Assembly (NCBI GenBank): GCA_905221605.1
Contig: CAJNDS010000288.1
Span: forward strand, 120,001-147,500
Source of the DNA: Symbiodinium natans
Lineage: Eukaryota > Sar > Dinophyceae > Suessiales > Symbiodiniaceae
Length of the DNA stretch: 27,500 bases
Direction of reading: 5' to 3'
Shown here piece after piece: positions 9,401 to 17,436 of this stretch (position 1 is its first letter; every line of letters starts with the position of its first letter). The notes beneath the pieces were generated by a model, which saw only the letters and a list, made by a program, of their open reading frames with translations, ran no database searches and was not told the origin of the DNA. The position numbers and the translations under genes were made by a program.

Positions 9401-12400
9401 TTCGGAGTTTAGATTTGATGGTTCTAGTGGTGGGCTTAGAGCTGCGCGCCACCTACAGACACGTAGACCCAATGCGTTGATTGAGGCGCGAAACAGGTAC
9501 GAATGGGACCGAGTTTGCTTAGGAACCTCGATCAGCCATGAAAAGAAGCAGGAGAGGACCGGCTCTACGTGGCCCGTGCTTCTAGTGGTTCTAGGTTGCG
9601 GATTTTGGGTCTAGGTCTGGGCTTTCGGTCTTGGTGATGTTGAGGGTTTGATCGGCTTAAGGTTGAGGAGTTTAGGGCTGCAGGGGTGGGGACTTCAGGA
9701 GTTGAAAATTTAAGGTTAAGAGATCAGGAGTTAAGCTTTGAGGGTAGAGGGGTTAGGGGGTTTGGTTGAGAATTAAACCTTATAAACCCTAAACCCTAAA
9801 CCCTAAACCCTAAATGTAAACCCTAAACTCCAAACCCCTAAGCCCGGCCAGGTTTCGGGGTTGGAACTTTGAGATTCAGGGTTTAGGCTTAAGGGGTTGG
9901 CATCGCGAAGACTTCACGGGGGTTGAGGAGTTGCAGGGTCGAGTTTAGGGTTTGGGGTTTAGGTTTTAGGGTTTAGGGTTTAGGGTTTGGGGTTTAGGGT
10001 TTAGGGTTTGGGGTTTAGGTTGGGATTTTGGAGAAGCCCCGACAGCCCTGAAACCCTAAAAACCCTACAAGCTTCCACAAAACGCTAAAACGCGTGAACC
10101 ACTAAAACCCCTAAACCCCTAAAGCCCTAAACAACCCCAAAGCCCCTACACCCTAAACCCTGAACCCTAAAGCCTGAACCCTAAACCCTAAACCCTCGAC
10201 CAGCCCGCCTTGTTTGCGCACGGCGGCCTCTCCAGAAGGGCGTCGACGGCGGCAGGGTGATCGACAGCGACCTTGGGTTTAGGGTTTAGGGTTTGGGGTT
10301 TGGGGTTTGGGGTTTGGGGTTTAGGGTTTAGGGTTTAGGATTTAGGGTTTAGGGTTTAGGATTTAGGTTCTAGCTGTCTTGGGTTGTTGGGTTCTTGGGT
10401 TCCGAGAGAAGGTTTGATCTGGGGTTTAGGGTTTGGGGTTTAGGGTTCAGGGTCGAGGGTTCAGGGCGCAGGGCTCAGGGTTTGCGGTTTAGGGCTTAGT
10501 GCTTAGGGTTTGGGGTTTAGGGTTTAGACAGCTCTTGCCTTCATGGTTGAAGGTCTCTCTCATCCCATCGGGCCCAGTTTGTATGAAGCTTTGCCTGGAC
10601 TCCGGGGTCCCTGAGAGGTGGGGGTTTGCAATGGAGGGTTCTTGGGAGGTTCATGGTACTTTTTAGGGTTTAGGGTTTAGGGTTTTAGGGTTTAGGGTTT
10701 TAGGGTTTAGGGTTTAGGGTTTAGGGTTTAGGGTTCAGGGTTTAGGGTTTAGGGTTTAGGGTTTAGGTGTACTTATTCACCGATTATAACTGTACTGATA
10801 ACCCACTTAAAGGACCCTAAGTGCCCTGATATGGCTGAAAGTACAGTTGTAAGTACAGTTATCAGTGCAGTTAGAATTGGTTAATGGGGGTTTAGGGTTT
10901 AGGGTTTAGGGTTTAGGGATAATTGGTTAATGGGTACCATGAACCTCCAAGTAGGTCGTGCCCATGTGCCTGATGTGATTCTACTCGCCAGAAACCTCAA
11001 GTATCCGACAAAAGTGCAACTACATGACCGGGCTCAAGGTCAATTCCGGGGTTTAGGGGTTTAGGGGTTTAGGGTTAGGGGTTAGGGTTTAGGGGTTTAG
11101 GGCTCAGGGTTTACGGTAATAGGGTGATTATAGGGTGTTTCGGCTGCGTTTTTTTGAACCCTGGGAGCAAGACAGAGCTGCTGGTCATATTCCTAGTAAT
11201 GCCAAAAGGGTATTCCCTGCATAGACCCTCCATAAGGGTTTAGGGATTTAGGGTTTTAGGGCTTAGGGTTTAGGGTTTAGGGTTTAATTGTAGTATCGAT
11301 AGGAACCTCAGATACGCACGCCAAGCGTCGGTAGCATGAGCCCTGCTTCACGCAGCGAACAAACATGAAACAACCTCGATGCCTAAACCCCCAAGCCCTA
11401 ACCCCAAACCCCAATTCCAAACCCTAAACTTCTCCCTAAACCCTCAGCCCTGAACCCTAATCCCCACCCTGAACCCCCAAGACCCTCCACCCCATTAGGA
11501 AGTTTAGGGCGAGAACTCCTGGGGTGGCAGCTGATGAGGCTACTTCACTACGTGTCCTGTTCAGGGCAAGGGGTCTTGGGTCTCGGGTCTCGGGTCTAGG
11601 GAATACTAACCCTAAACCCTAAACCCTAAACCCTAAGCCATGGTTTAAGACAGAAAGCCTTGGAGGGGTGTATGGCATTCGGGCCTCGAGCTTGGGGAGC
11701 CTGATGCCGATGATGTGGCCAAATCCCCAGACCCCAAACCCTAAAGTTCAGGTTTAGGGTTTAGGGTTTAAGGTTTAGGGTTTAGGGTCTAGGGTTTAGG
11801 GTTAATTAAGCCTAAAACCCTAAACCCTAAATCTTCAAGTTCATCAACCTTCCCAAGAAACCACAACAGTCCTCAACAACTGAGCCCCTAAACCGCCCCC
11901 AATAGACGCTTCAAACGCCCTTTAGACGGCTTTGTTGCTGAGTTCATAAGTACACTTTCAGTTCTATAGGGGATTCTAGTCTCCCAAAAAGTGTAAAACG
12001 TACTCAGACTGTCATAAGCCAGAGGGCATGACATTGTCAACGCACGCTGGGCACCCTGCATCAACCTGGCAAAGACCTTCAAGCCCTAGCAATTTCTGCC
12101 CTAACCCTAAACCCTAAACCCTAAACCCTAAACCCTAAACCCTAAACCACAGACACCCTGAAAATCTCAATGAGCTCACCGTCAAGCCACGTGGAAGGCT
12201 TCGAGGCGTTCCACGAGACGTCCGGCTTGTGGGAGCTTGTCGGCAGTAATCGGCACCGCGTAGCCTCATGGTCAGGGTTCAGGGTTTAGGGTTTAGGTTT
12301 TAGGGTTTAGGGTTTTGGGGGTCGAAGGGTGAATAAAAGGGGCTTGCGTTCGTTTGGGGCTTGGGCTGGTATATCAGCGCTTCCCACACCCTAAACACTA

Positions 12401-15400
12401 AACCCTGAACCCTAAACCCGAAATCCTGAAGCCTAAGTCCTAAAGTAGGGTATAGGGTTTACGTCGGCGCGAAGCCCGCAACCCCAAGATCTCGGGAAAA
12501 AAAGCCCTCTGAAGGTCAGGACAATTTCTGGGGGGGCATAGCTTTATGCTGATCTTTGTGGGTTGGCTTTGAGTTGCTCGCTCTTGCTTGCCTTCTGCCG
12601 GTGTTGATTGACCTCTCTTCCTCTGACCCTGTCTCTACTTCGAGGTTCATGGTGCGTATGAACCAATTCTAGCTGTACTTATCACCCACTTATAAGCCCC
12701 TTAAGTGCCCCTTAAGTGCCCCTATATGGTTATAAGTACCGTTATATTTCGTTAATAGGTACCATGAACCTCCAAGTATGCATGTATCAATCTGAGGAAA
12801 TCATAAGTTGGAGGTGAAGAGATGCCAAACAGCACCGCAATAAGGCGGTGTAAGATGCCTCCGACAGTAGCCTCTGACCCCTCAACCCTAGATAAGACTC
12901 GGTCTCAGTAGGGAATCTTGGGGAGTTAGGTACCCCATAGGGCTACAAGGAGCTTGAAAGAACTCCAGAATCATGGACTCATCAGGACTTTCGGTTTCGG
13001 GTGTAGTGTCATAGGGCTCAATCTGACAAGCACCAAGCACGTCCTTAGAAAATGCCACATATGCCCAGACATGTTCGACATGAACTAGCCCCTGTCATCT
13101 ACAAGTCTAAGGGGGTGTAAATGGGATACCGTTGAGAACCTACCGCTTTAAAAAAAAAAAAAAAAAAACAAGGAAAAAACATAACTAATCCCCTAATTAC
13201 CCCAATAGGGAAGAATATTTTGTGTTTTTGACCGTTCTTAAGCAAGTACCCAAAGGGCAGGGGCCCTTCTCTTCCTGGCGGGGGTTGGGCTGTGACGGCG
13301 CCTTGGGCTTGAAGATTCGCTGCTGTCTCGCTTCTTTCCCAACCCTCTCCGCCTCCTCTTTCTTGTGTAGGGGATAGGATTCGGGGGACCCCTTGGGGAT
13401 ATAGACCCTCTGAATAAGGTCCCTTGTTAGGAGAGCCAGAAGAGGGTGAAGAAGGGGTTCCCTTTTAAGGGTCCCCCTTATCCCAGCTAGGATGATGGGA
13501 ACACAAGGTGTGGAACCAGAACCCGAACCCGAGGCTGAGCGGGACATGCTCTTCTTCCTGGAAGGAGACCTCCGACTCTCCTGGCCCTGCTCTGCTGGTG
13601 CCCGTGGCTGCTGGCCCTCTTGGCTTCCTGACACTGGTGGCCCTGGCGGCTGTGCTGTTGCTGGGCAACCACGTCCCAGTGCTGGCTCTGCTCACGCTGG
13701 TTGCCCGGGTGGGGCCTCTTTCCGCCGCCCTTGCAGACCCCGTCTGCCTGTTGCTGTCCCTTCTTCCGTGTCGGCTGGGTTCCCGGTCGTGGTCGTGGTG
13801 GCTGTGCTGGCCCTGGTGGGTCCTAAGTACCCATATGGGGTACGCTGACTCAAACCATAATGTAGGTACTTAGGACCCTTTGGGTTAGGGTTTAGGGTTT
13901 AGGGTTTAGGGTTTAGGGTTTAGGGTTTAGGGTTTAGGGTTTAGGGTTTAGGGTTTAGGGTTTAGGGTTTAGGGTTTAGGGTTTAGGGTTTAGGGTTTAG
14001 GGTTTAGGGTTTAGGGTTTAGGGTTTGAGATTTAGGGCTTAGGGTTTAGGGTAGCTTTGGGGTTACGGGCACTTCAGAGGACGCTGGTCAAAGCGAGGGG
14101 CAGATGTCATCGAAGCCGCCATCAGCGAAGAACTCTGCCTCATTTGGCTCCCTAAACCCTAAACCCTAAACCCTAAACCCTAAACCCAAAACCCGAAACC
14201 CTAAACCCTAAACCATCCACCGAAAGTCGCAGACTCCCATTTCTGGTATATGTGATGGGCATACAGAAAGTTACTTGTACATGTTCGATCGTATGCTTGA
14301 ATATGTCGAAGGTTATACAATATTCTAGAAACTAAGAGAATACAATAGTGCATCATGTCATATGCCGGTACAGTAGTATGTCACTATGGTGACTTAGGGT
14401 CGCACAGGGTTTGGGAGGTTCAGACTGAATTGAGGCTGGGGGTGGGGGCAGTGTTGCTGTGGTGGGCTCGTTTAGGGTACTTGGTATTTAGGGTTTAGGG
14501 TTTTGGGGTTAAGGGTTAAGGGTTTGGGGCGTTTAGGTTTATGGCTTGGCGAGCTTGGAAGGGTGTGTGGCAGCTCCTTCGTGGACGGAGATGGTCGCTT
14601 AAACCGCAATTGTAGTCTTGGGATACCTGCAGATTCTAGGATTCTAGGCGAGCAAACCACAATCAGAGAGTAAAGGTACAACAGAGGAACAGCTTTTTTT
14701 TGTTTATGGTTTTTGAGTGGGGGCCGGGGGGGGGGGGGGGGGGAATAGGCAAAGCAAGCCTGCAGCCTAACCCATCCGCATATTCCCCAAAGCCCTTACC
14801 AAACCGTAGGCTTAACTGTCTGCACGTTCTAAAGCTTTAACTTCAGCCCCCACCCGGGGTTTAGGGTTTAGGGTTTAGGGGGGGTTTAGGGTTTAGGGTT
14901 TAGGGCCCCCCCCCCCCCCACCCCAGTGCCTCAGCCAACGTCGACACCGTGATCCCACGGCAGGTGCCACCGGTGGCGATGACACCACCTACAAGCTCAA
15001 ATGGGGTTGGGGCTTAGGTTGGTGTTTTAGGGTCTGGCTTGGTAGCCCAGTAACCATATTACAATGAGGGTACCCTTTTTGGAGCTGGTTAATTACAAGG
15101 GAGGAACCTAGAACCAAAAAACAACAAAAGGGCACAACCGGGCTACCAAGATCGGGTTTAAGGGGTTTGGGGTTTAGGGTCCAGTGGTAGGCAGGCCATA
15201 AAGTTGAGAGCCCCGGGACCAAATCTGAACGAGGAGTTTTGGGGTGTACGAGCTCCGGGGTCACATCTGCAGGGGGTGAAGGGGTTGAAGAGTTCAATAA
15301 CGTTTAGGGGTTCAGGTGAACCCCTAGACCCTAAACCCTAAACCCTAAACCCTAAACTGAGGGCTCGGGGCTTAGCTTCGGGTTTAGGGTTTAGGGGTTT

Positions 15401-17277
15401 GGGGTTTAGGGTTTGGGGCTTCTGGCTTTTGTAAACCCTGAACCCTGCGATCATTTTCAACCCGGGATTAGGTGTGGGGTTTAGGGCTTACGGTTTCGGG
15501 TTTAGGGTTGAAGGCTTCAGGTTTAGGGTTTAGGGTCCTCCGTCTGACTTGGACAGGGCGAAATGGAAGAACGTCCGGCCACCCTCTGGCTGCGCGACTT
15601 ACACGGAGTTCTGGGGCCCTAAACCCTAAACCCTAAACGCTAAACCCTAAACCCTCAACCCTAAACCCCAAACCCGGTGTAGGGTTGAGGGTTTAGGGCT
15701 TAGGCTTAGGTGATTTTGATCGGCCGGGCGAACCTTCCACCCTGAACCCGACCCCTGAACCCTAAACCCCAAACCCTGAACAATGACACCCTTAAACCCC
15801 AATCCCTATAATCCCTATAAACCCTAAACCGTAAGCCCTGGAGCATCCTAATTAAGCGATAAGCTCTACACCCCACAAAAAACTAAACCCAAGACTCTGA
15901 CACGCCCTAAACCCTAAACCCTAAACCTCTAAATCCCTAAACCCCTAAACCCCTAAACCCCAAACCCTAAACTGCCCTTACCTCTACAAAACCACCCCCA
16001 AGCGGCCTTCGAGGGTCTTGTGGGTCTTCCTTGGTCATTCAGGTTTAGGCTTGAGGGGTTGAGGGGTTGAGGGGTTGAGGGGTTAAGGGGTTGAGGGGTT
16101 GAGGGGTTGAGGGGTTGAGGAGTTGAGGGGTTGAGGGGTTTAGGGTTTAGGGTTTGGGGTTTAGGGTTTAGGGTTTAGGGTTTAGGGTTTAGGGCTTACG
16201 GTTTAGGGTTTAGGGTTCGAATGACGGCTTCACAGGGCTTGCGCTTCAGGCCGGGGGGGGGGGGGGGGGGGGGGGCGAATGGCCAGTGTCTGCTCGAAAG
16301 GGGAGGGTTCTGGGCCTTTAGGAAGAGTGGGAGCTTGCCCTAAACCCTGAACCCTAAACCCTAAAACCCTAAAACCCTGTTCGGTCTGGGAGTTAGGGTT
16401 TGCCTGGGGCTCGACGATCGGCATCTGAATGGTGGGCTGACGGAGTTGAAGGTCCCAAGACAACGACTCTTCATTACCAGGCATTGCCTACACTTCCTCC
16501 CAAACCCGCAAAACCCTAAAACCCTAAAAGCCCTTCCTCCCAAACCCGCAAAACCCTAAAACCCTAAAAGCCCTAGACCCTAAAAAGCCTAAACACCCTA
16601 AACTAAACCCTACAAACCCAAAAAACCCTAAACCCTAGAACCCCAAAAACTAAGTCCTAAACCCTAAGCCCTCCCCTATCCCGAGGAGATCCTGGCAAGT
16701 TTCACCCTAAAGCCTCAACCCTAAACCCTAAACCCCAAACTCTAAACCCCAAACCCCAAACCCTAAACACCAAACCCAAAACCCAAAACCCAAAACCCCA
16801 AACCCTAAACCCGAAACCCTACCCCGGGGTGACCCTGGCCAGCGTCATGTGTGGCCTCAGCCGGCAGCCCAATCGCTTGGCGCGGTCCAGCATCGTTTCG
16901 GCGTTTCGGAGCACTACGGCATGGTACCTCAGGTTCTGAAAGGGTGGAGGGTTTAGGGTTTAGGGTTTAGGATTTAGGGTTTAGGGGGGTTCAGGGTTTA
17001 GGGTTTAGGGGTATCAAATCCCTCAAAGTCCACCAAACATAGCCTTTAAGCCGATAACCCCTCAACTGCAGCTCAAAGAACCTACATCCCCCCCCCCCAC
17101 CCCAGGGTCTAGGGTTTTGGGTTTAGGGTTTAGGTGTCAGGGTTGAGGGTTTAGGGCTTGCAGCCCGAAGACGCCACGTAGCAAGGAGTCTGCAGATCAT
17201 CCACATCCTCAACATCCGCCCGGAATGCCGGATGAGCGTTCAGGGTTTCAGGTTTGCTTGGAAGTACGGTAAGCCCC
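6422..17277 (-). CDS. D-serine dehydratase / D-threonine aldolase-like PLP enzyme, N-terminal half; introns full of telomeric repeats
   Basis: Fold-type III PLP enzyme (alanine-racemase-like barrel), known from eukaryotic D-serine dehydratases and D-threonine aldolases. Exons read on the minus strand: about 17277-17173 (ends DDLQTPCYV), 16927-16847 (VVLRNAETMLDRAKRLG, RPHM), 16029-16007 (KTHKTLE), 14988-14930 (VIATGGTCRGITVSTLAE), 14138-14102 (AEFFADGGFDDI), 12264-12191 (YAVPITADKLPQAG to FH), 10271-10209 (VAVDHPAAVDALLERP), 9156-9097 (WSVFLMVDCGYGRDGVDPE), 7909-7859 (DPATVDLARRLTADPGK), 7185-7163 (ARLAGLY), 6584-6537 (PEALPQMIAVA), 6457-6422 (VPFTDMVAVAT). Phases agree at every junction except 10/11, where a short piece around the expected H-G-N-S-Y is missing. 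The lysine after RPHM is the family's Schiff-base residue. Donors are mostly GC or GA, and acceptors mostly AG|G. The first exon start is uncertain. The C-terminal domain with the zinc ligands is not seen, so the gene is truncated, or continues where I cannot read it. Dehydratase and aldolase cannot be told apart here. Confidence 0.92.
7510..7612 (+). mobile_element. Dispersed repeat B, copy 1
   Basis: About 103 bp starting CCCTTGGGGATATAGACCCT matches 13390-13492 with roughly nine differences and no gaps. It contains internal dyads (GGTTCCCTTTCAAGGGTCCCCC). A family of non-autonomous elements is likely, but the ends are not defined by target duplications. It lies in the intron between exons 9 and 10 of the PLP enzyme. 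Confidence 0.7.
8023..8049. repeat. Long poly-G tract abutting a telomere array
   Basis: A nearly pure G run follows degenerate TTTAGGG units (7945-8022). Similar G or C runs occur at 7314-7323, 14729-14743, 14905-14920 and 16252-16275. Length in the real genome is uncertain because homopolymers assemble poorly. Confidence 0.8.
8154..8264 (+). mobile_element. MITE-like element family C, copy 1
   Basis: Ends are inverted: CTGGGTAGCCCAGTAAC on the left and ACCGGGCTACCAAG on the right. The same layout recurs at 15038-15150, with the same terminal sequence and partly conserved interior (GGGTRCCC, then GGTTA, then GAACCAAAA). No open frame for a transposase, so it is non-autonomous. It lies in the intron between exons 8 and 9 of the PLP enzyme. 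Confidence 0.7.
8818..8911 (-). repeat. CCCTAAA array with CCCCAAA variants
   Basis: About thirteen heptamers in C-strand orientation, mostly CCCTAAA with interspersed CCCTGAA and CCCCAAA, in intron 8 of the PLP-enzyme gene. Confidence 0.85.
9006..9093 (-). repeat. CCCTAAA array starting at the exon 8 donor
   Basis: About twelve near-perfect heptamers. On the minus strand the array begins within three to four bases of the donor of PLP-enzyme exon 8 (GAG|GAGGGG at 9097/9096), so the 5' splice site is flush with telomeric DNA. Confidence 0.9.
9190..9333 (+). repeat. TTTAGGG array
   Basis: G-strand array of about twenty units, perfect at its centre and decaying to GCTTAGGG and TTTAGGGC variants at the right. 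It faces the C-strand array at 9006-9093 across exon 8 of the PLP enzyme, so the exon sits between two opposite arrays. Confidence 0.9.
10286..10365 (+). repeat. TTTGGGG-rich variant array beside exon 7
   Basis: Several consecutive TTTGGGG units lie within TTTAGGG units. The array ends three bases from the acceptor of PLP-enzyme exon 7 (minus strand, AACCCAAG|G at 10272/10271), so the acceptor seems to be built from a variant telomere unit. Confidence 0.85.
10661..10767 (+). repeat. TTTAGGG array inserted in the left arm of the family A element
   Basis: About fifteen units, including TTTTAGGG and TTCAGGG variants. GTACT occurs on both sides (10656-10660 and 10769-10773) and may be a 5-bp target duplication. 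Compared with the sister copy, about 15-20 bp of the element arm is missing here, so insertion with deletion is also possible. Confidence 0.75.
10889..10920 (+). repeat. TTTAGGG array inserted in the right arm, 14-bp target duplication
   Basis: Thirty-two bases of telomeric sequence, with two extra bases at the right junction, lie between AATTGGTTAATGGG at 10875-10888 and the same 14 bases at 10921-10934. The intact sister copy shows a related, uninterrupted sequence at this place (CGTTAATAGGTACCATG). Confidence 0.9.
11739..11832. repeat. Opposed telom arrays: TTTAGGG then CCCTAAA
   Basis: G-strand units (11752-11805) run into a TTAATTAA-containing centre and then C-strand units (11811-11832). 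This is the head-to-head order expected of fused chromosome ends, but similar flips occur throughout the domain. Confidence 0.75.
12638..12776 (+). mobile_element. MITE-like element family A, intact copy
   Basis: A 139-bp element with inverted ends CTTCGAGGTTCATGG and CCATGAACCTCCAAG, flanked by TA on both sides (12636-12637 and 12777-12778). The TA duplication and size suit a Tc1/mariner-type or similar non-autonomous element. It lies in the intron between exons 5 and 6 of the PLP enzyme and serves as the empty-site reference for 10641-10951. Confidence 0.75.
13390..13492 (+). mobile_element. Dispersed repeat B, copy 2
   Basis: Second copy of the repeat at 7510-7612, same orientation, with about nine differences over 103 bp. 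It forms part of the misleading minus-strand open frame at 13197-13634. Confidence 0.7.
13495..13812. other. GC-rich insert without a recognised gene
   Basis: A GC-rich, low-complexity block (CTGG and CCACG words) is open in several frames on both strands. It lies inside the intron between exons 5 and 6 of the PLP enzyme, whose splice joins FDDI(C) to YAVPI without it. It may be a captured gene fragment (an SR/Q-rich frame exists on the minus strand), but I cannot support a protein. Confidence 0.4.
13815..13887 (+). mobile_element. MITE-like element family H, short copy abutting a telomere array
   Basis: Inverted ends GGGTCCTAAGTACC and GGTACTTAGGACCCTTTGGG bracket about 35 bp of interior (CATATGGGGTACGCT, CAAACCATAA). 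The interior matches the longer copies at 17437-17596 and 18192-18357. The right end TTTGGG|TTA runs directly into the (TTTAGGG)n array at 13888. Confidence 0.7.
13888..14053 (+). repeat. Longest TTTAGGG array in the window
   Basis: About twenty perfect heptamers are followed by degenerate units. It starts at the last bases of a family H element and lies just downstream, in gene direction, of PLP-enzyme exon 5 (14138-14102). Confidence 0.92.
14845..14926. repeat. TTTAGGG arrays and C-tract beside exon 4 donor
   Basis: Two short TTTAGGG arrays separated by a G run are followed by a C run and CACCCCAG. On the minus strand this begins at the GC donor of PLP-enzyme exon 4 (GAG|GCACTGGGG at 14930/14929). 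Confidence 0.8.
15038..15150 (+). mobile_element. MITE-like element family C, copy 2
   Basis: A 113-bp element with inverted ends CTTGGTAGCCC and GGGCTACCAAG (perfect over 11 bp). Shares terminal and internal blocks with 8154-8264. It lies in the intron between exons 3 and 4 of the PLP enzyme. No clear target duplication. Confidence 0.75.
15645..15698. repeat. Perfect 19-bp telomere-variant hairpin
   Basis: CCCTAAACCCTCAACCCTA at 15645-15663 is exactly inverted at 15680-15698 around a 16-bp loop. Both arms carry the same rare CCCTCAA unit at the same place, so one arm is probably a copy of the other. Confidence 0.8.
16051..16140 (+). repeat. TTGAGGGG octamer array
   Basis: About eleven units of an eight-base variant, TTGAGGGG, replaced once by TTAAGGGG. 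On the minus strand it is a CCCCTCAA tract that ends about 20 bases before the acceptor of the 23-nt exon 3 (16030/16029), the position of a polypyrimidine tract and branch point. Confidence 0.85.
16252..16275. repeat. Poly-G tract
   Basis: An almost pure G run of more than twenty bases lies in the intron between exons 2 and 3 of the PLP enzyme. True length is uncertain. Confidence 0.8.
16493..16572 (+). repeat. 40-bp perfect tandem duplication
   Basis: The unit begins CTTCCTCCCAAACCCGCAAA and includes two CCCTAAAA telomere-like words. The first copy is 16493-16532 and the second 16533-16572. This shows recent local duplication inside an intron. Confidence 0.85.
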
Positions 17278-17436
17278 CTCAGCCCTAAACCCTAAACCCT
17301 AAACCCTAAACCCGAAACCCTACACCCTGAGCCTGATGTAAACTTAAACTCGATCACCTGAGATTTCAATCCAAGCTACTTTCGGTTTCGAGTTCTGGTT
17401 TCGTGATAGATTACCTGGAACATTGAACTCTATTTA

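Larger units (their letters stand above)
10641..10951 (-). mobile_element. MITE-like element family A, copy split by two telomere arrays
   Basis: The ends are inverted repeats: CTTGGGAGGTTCATGGTAC on the left and GTACCATGAACCTCCAAG on the right. The sister copy at 12638-12776 has no arrays. Here one array (10661-10767) sits in the left arm and a second (10889-10920) in the right arm. The second is flanked by a 14-bp direct duplication, AATTGGTTAATGGG. The interior holds GTACTTAT, GTGCCC and TAAGTACAG motifs shared with the sister copy. Confidence 0.8.

Noticed and set aside
12170-12290. Plus-strand ORF starting MSSPSSHVEGFEAFHE
   Set aside because: The minus strand of the same bases encodes exon 6 of the PLP enzyme (YAVPITADKLPQAG), which fits the family and its splice phase.
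13197-13634. 145-codon minus-strand open frame with an SR-rich start
   Set aside because: It runs through dispersed repeat B and a low-complexity GC-rich block, inside the intron between PLP-enzyme exons 5 and 6, which join in phase without it. No homologous motif.
13492-13873. Two overlapping plus-strand open frames with hydrophobic ends
   Set aside because: They lie in the same GC-rich block, overlap the family H element and telomere array at the right end, and have no recognisable domain.
15540-15617. Plus-strand frame reading PPSDLDRAKWKNV
   Set aside because: It looks coding, but every recognised exon in the domain is on the minus strand, and exons 3 and 4 of the PLP enzyme join without it. 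A minus reading (GGRTFFHFALSK) is equally open. Left uncalled.
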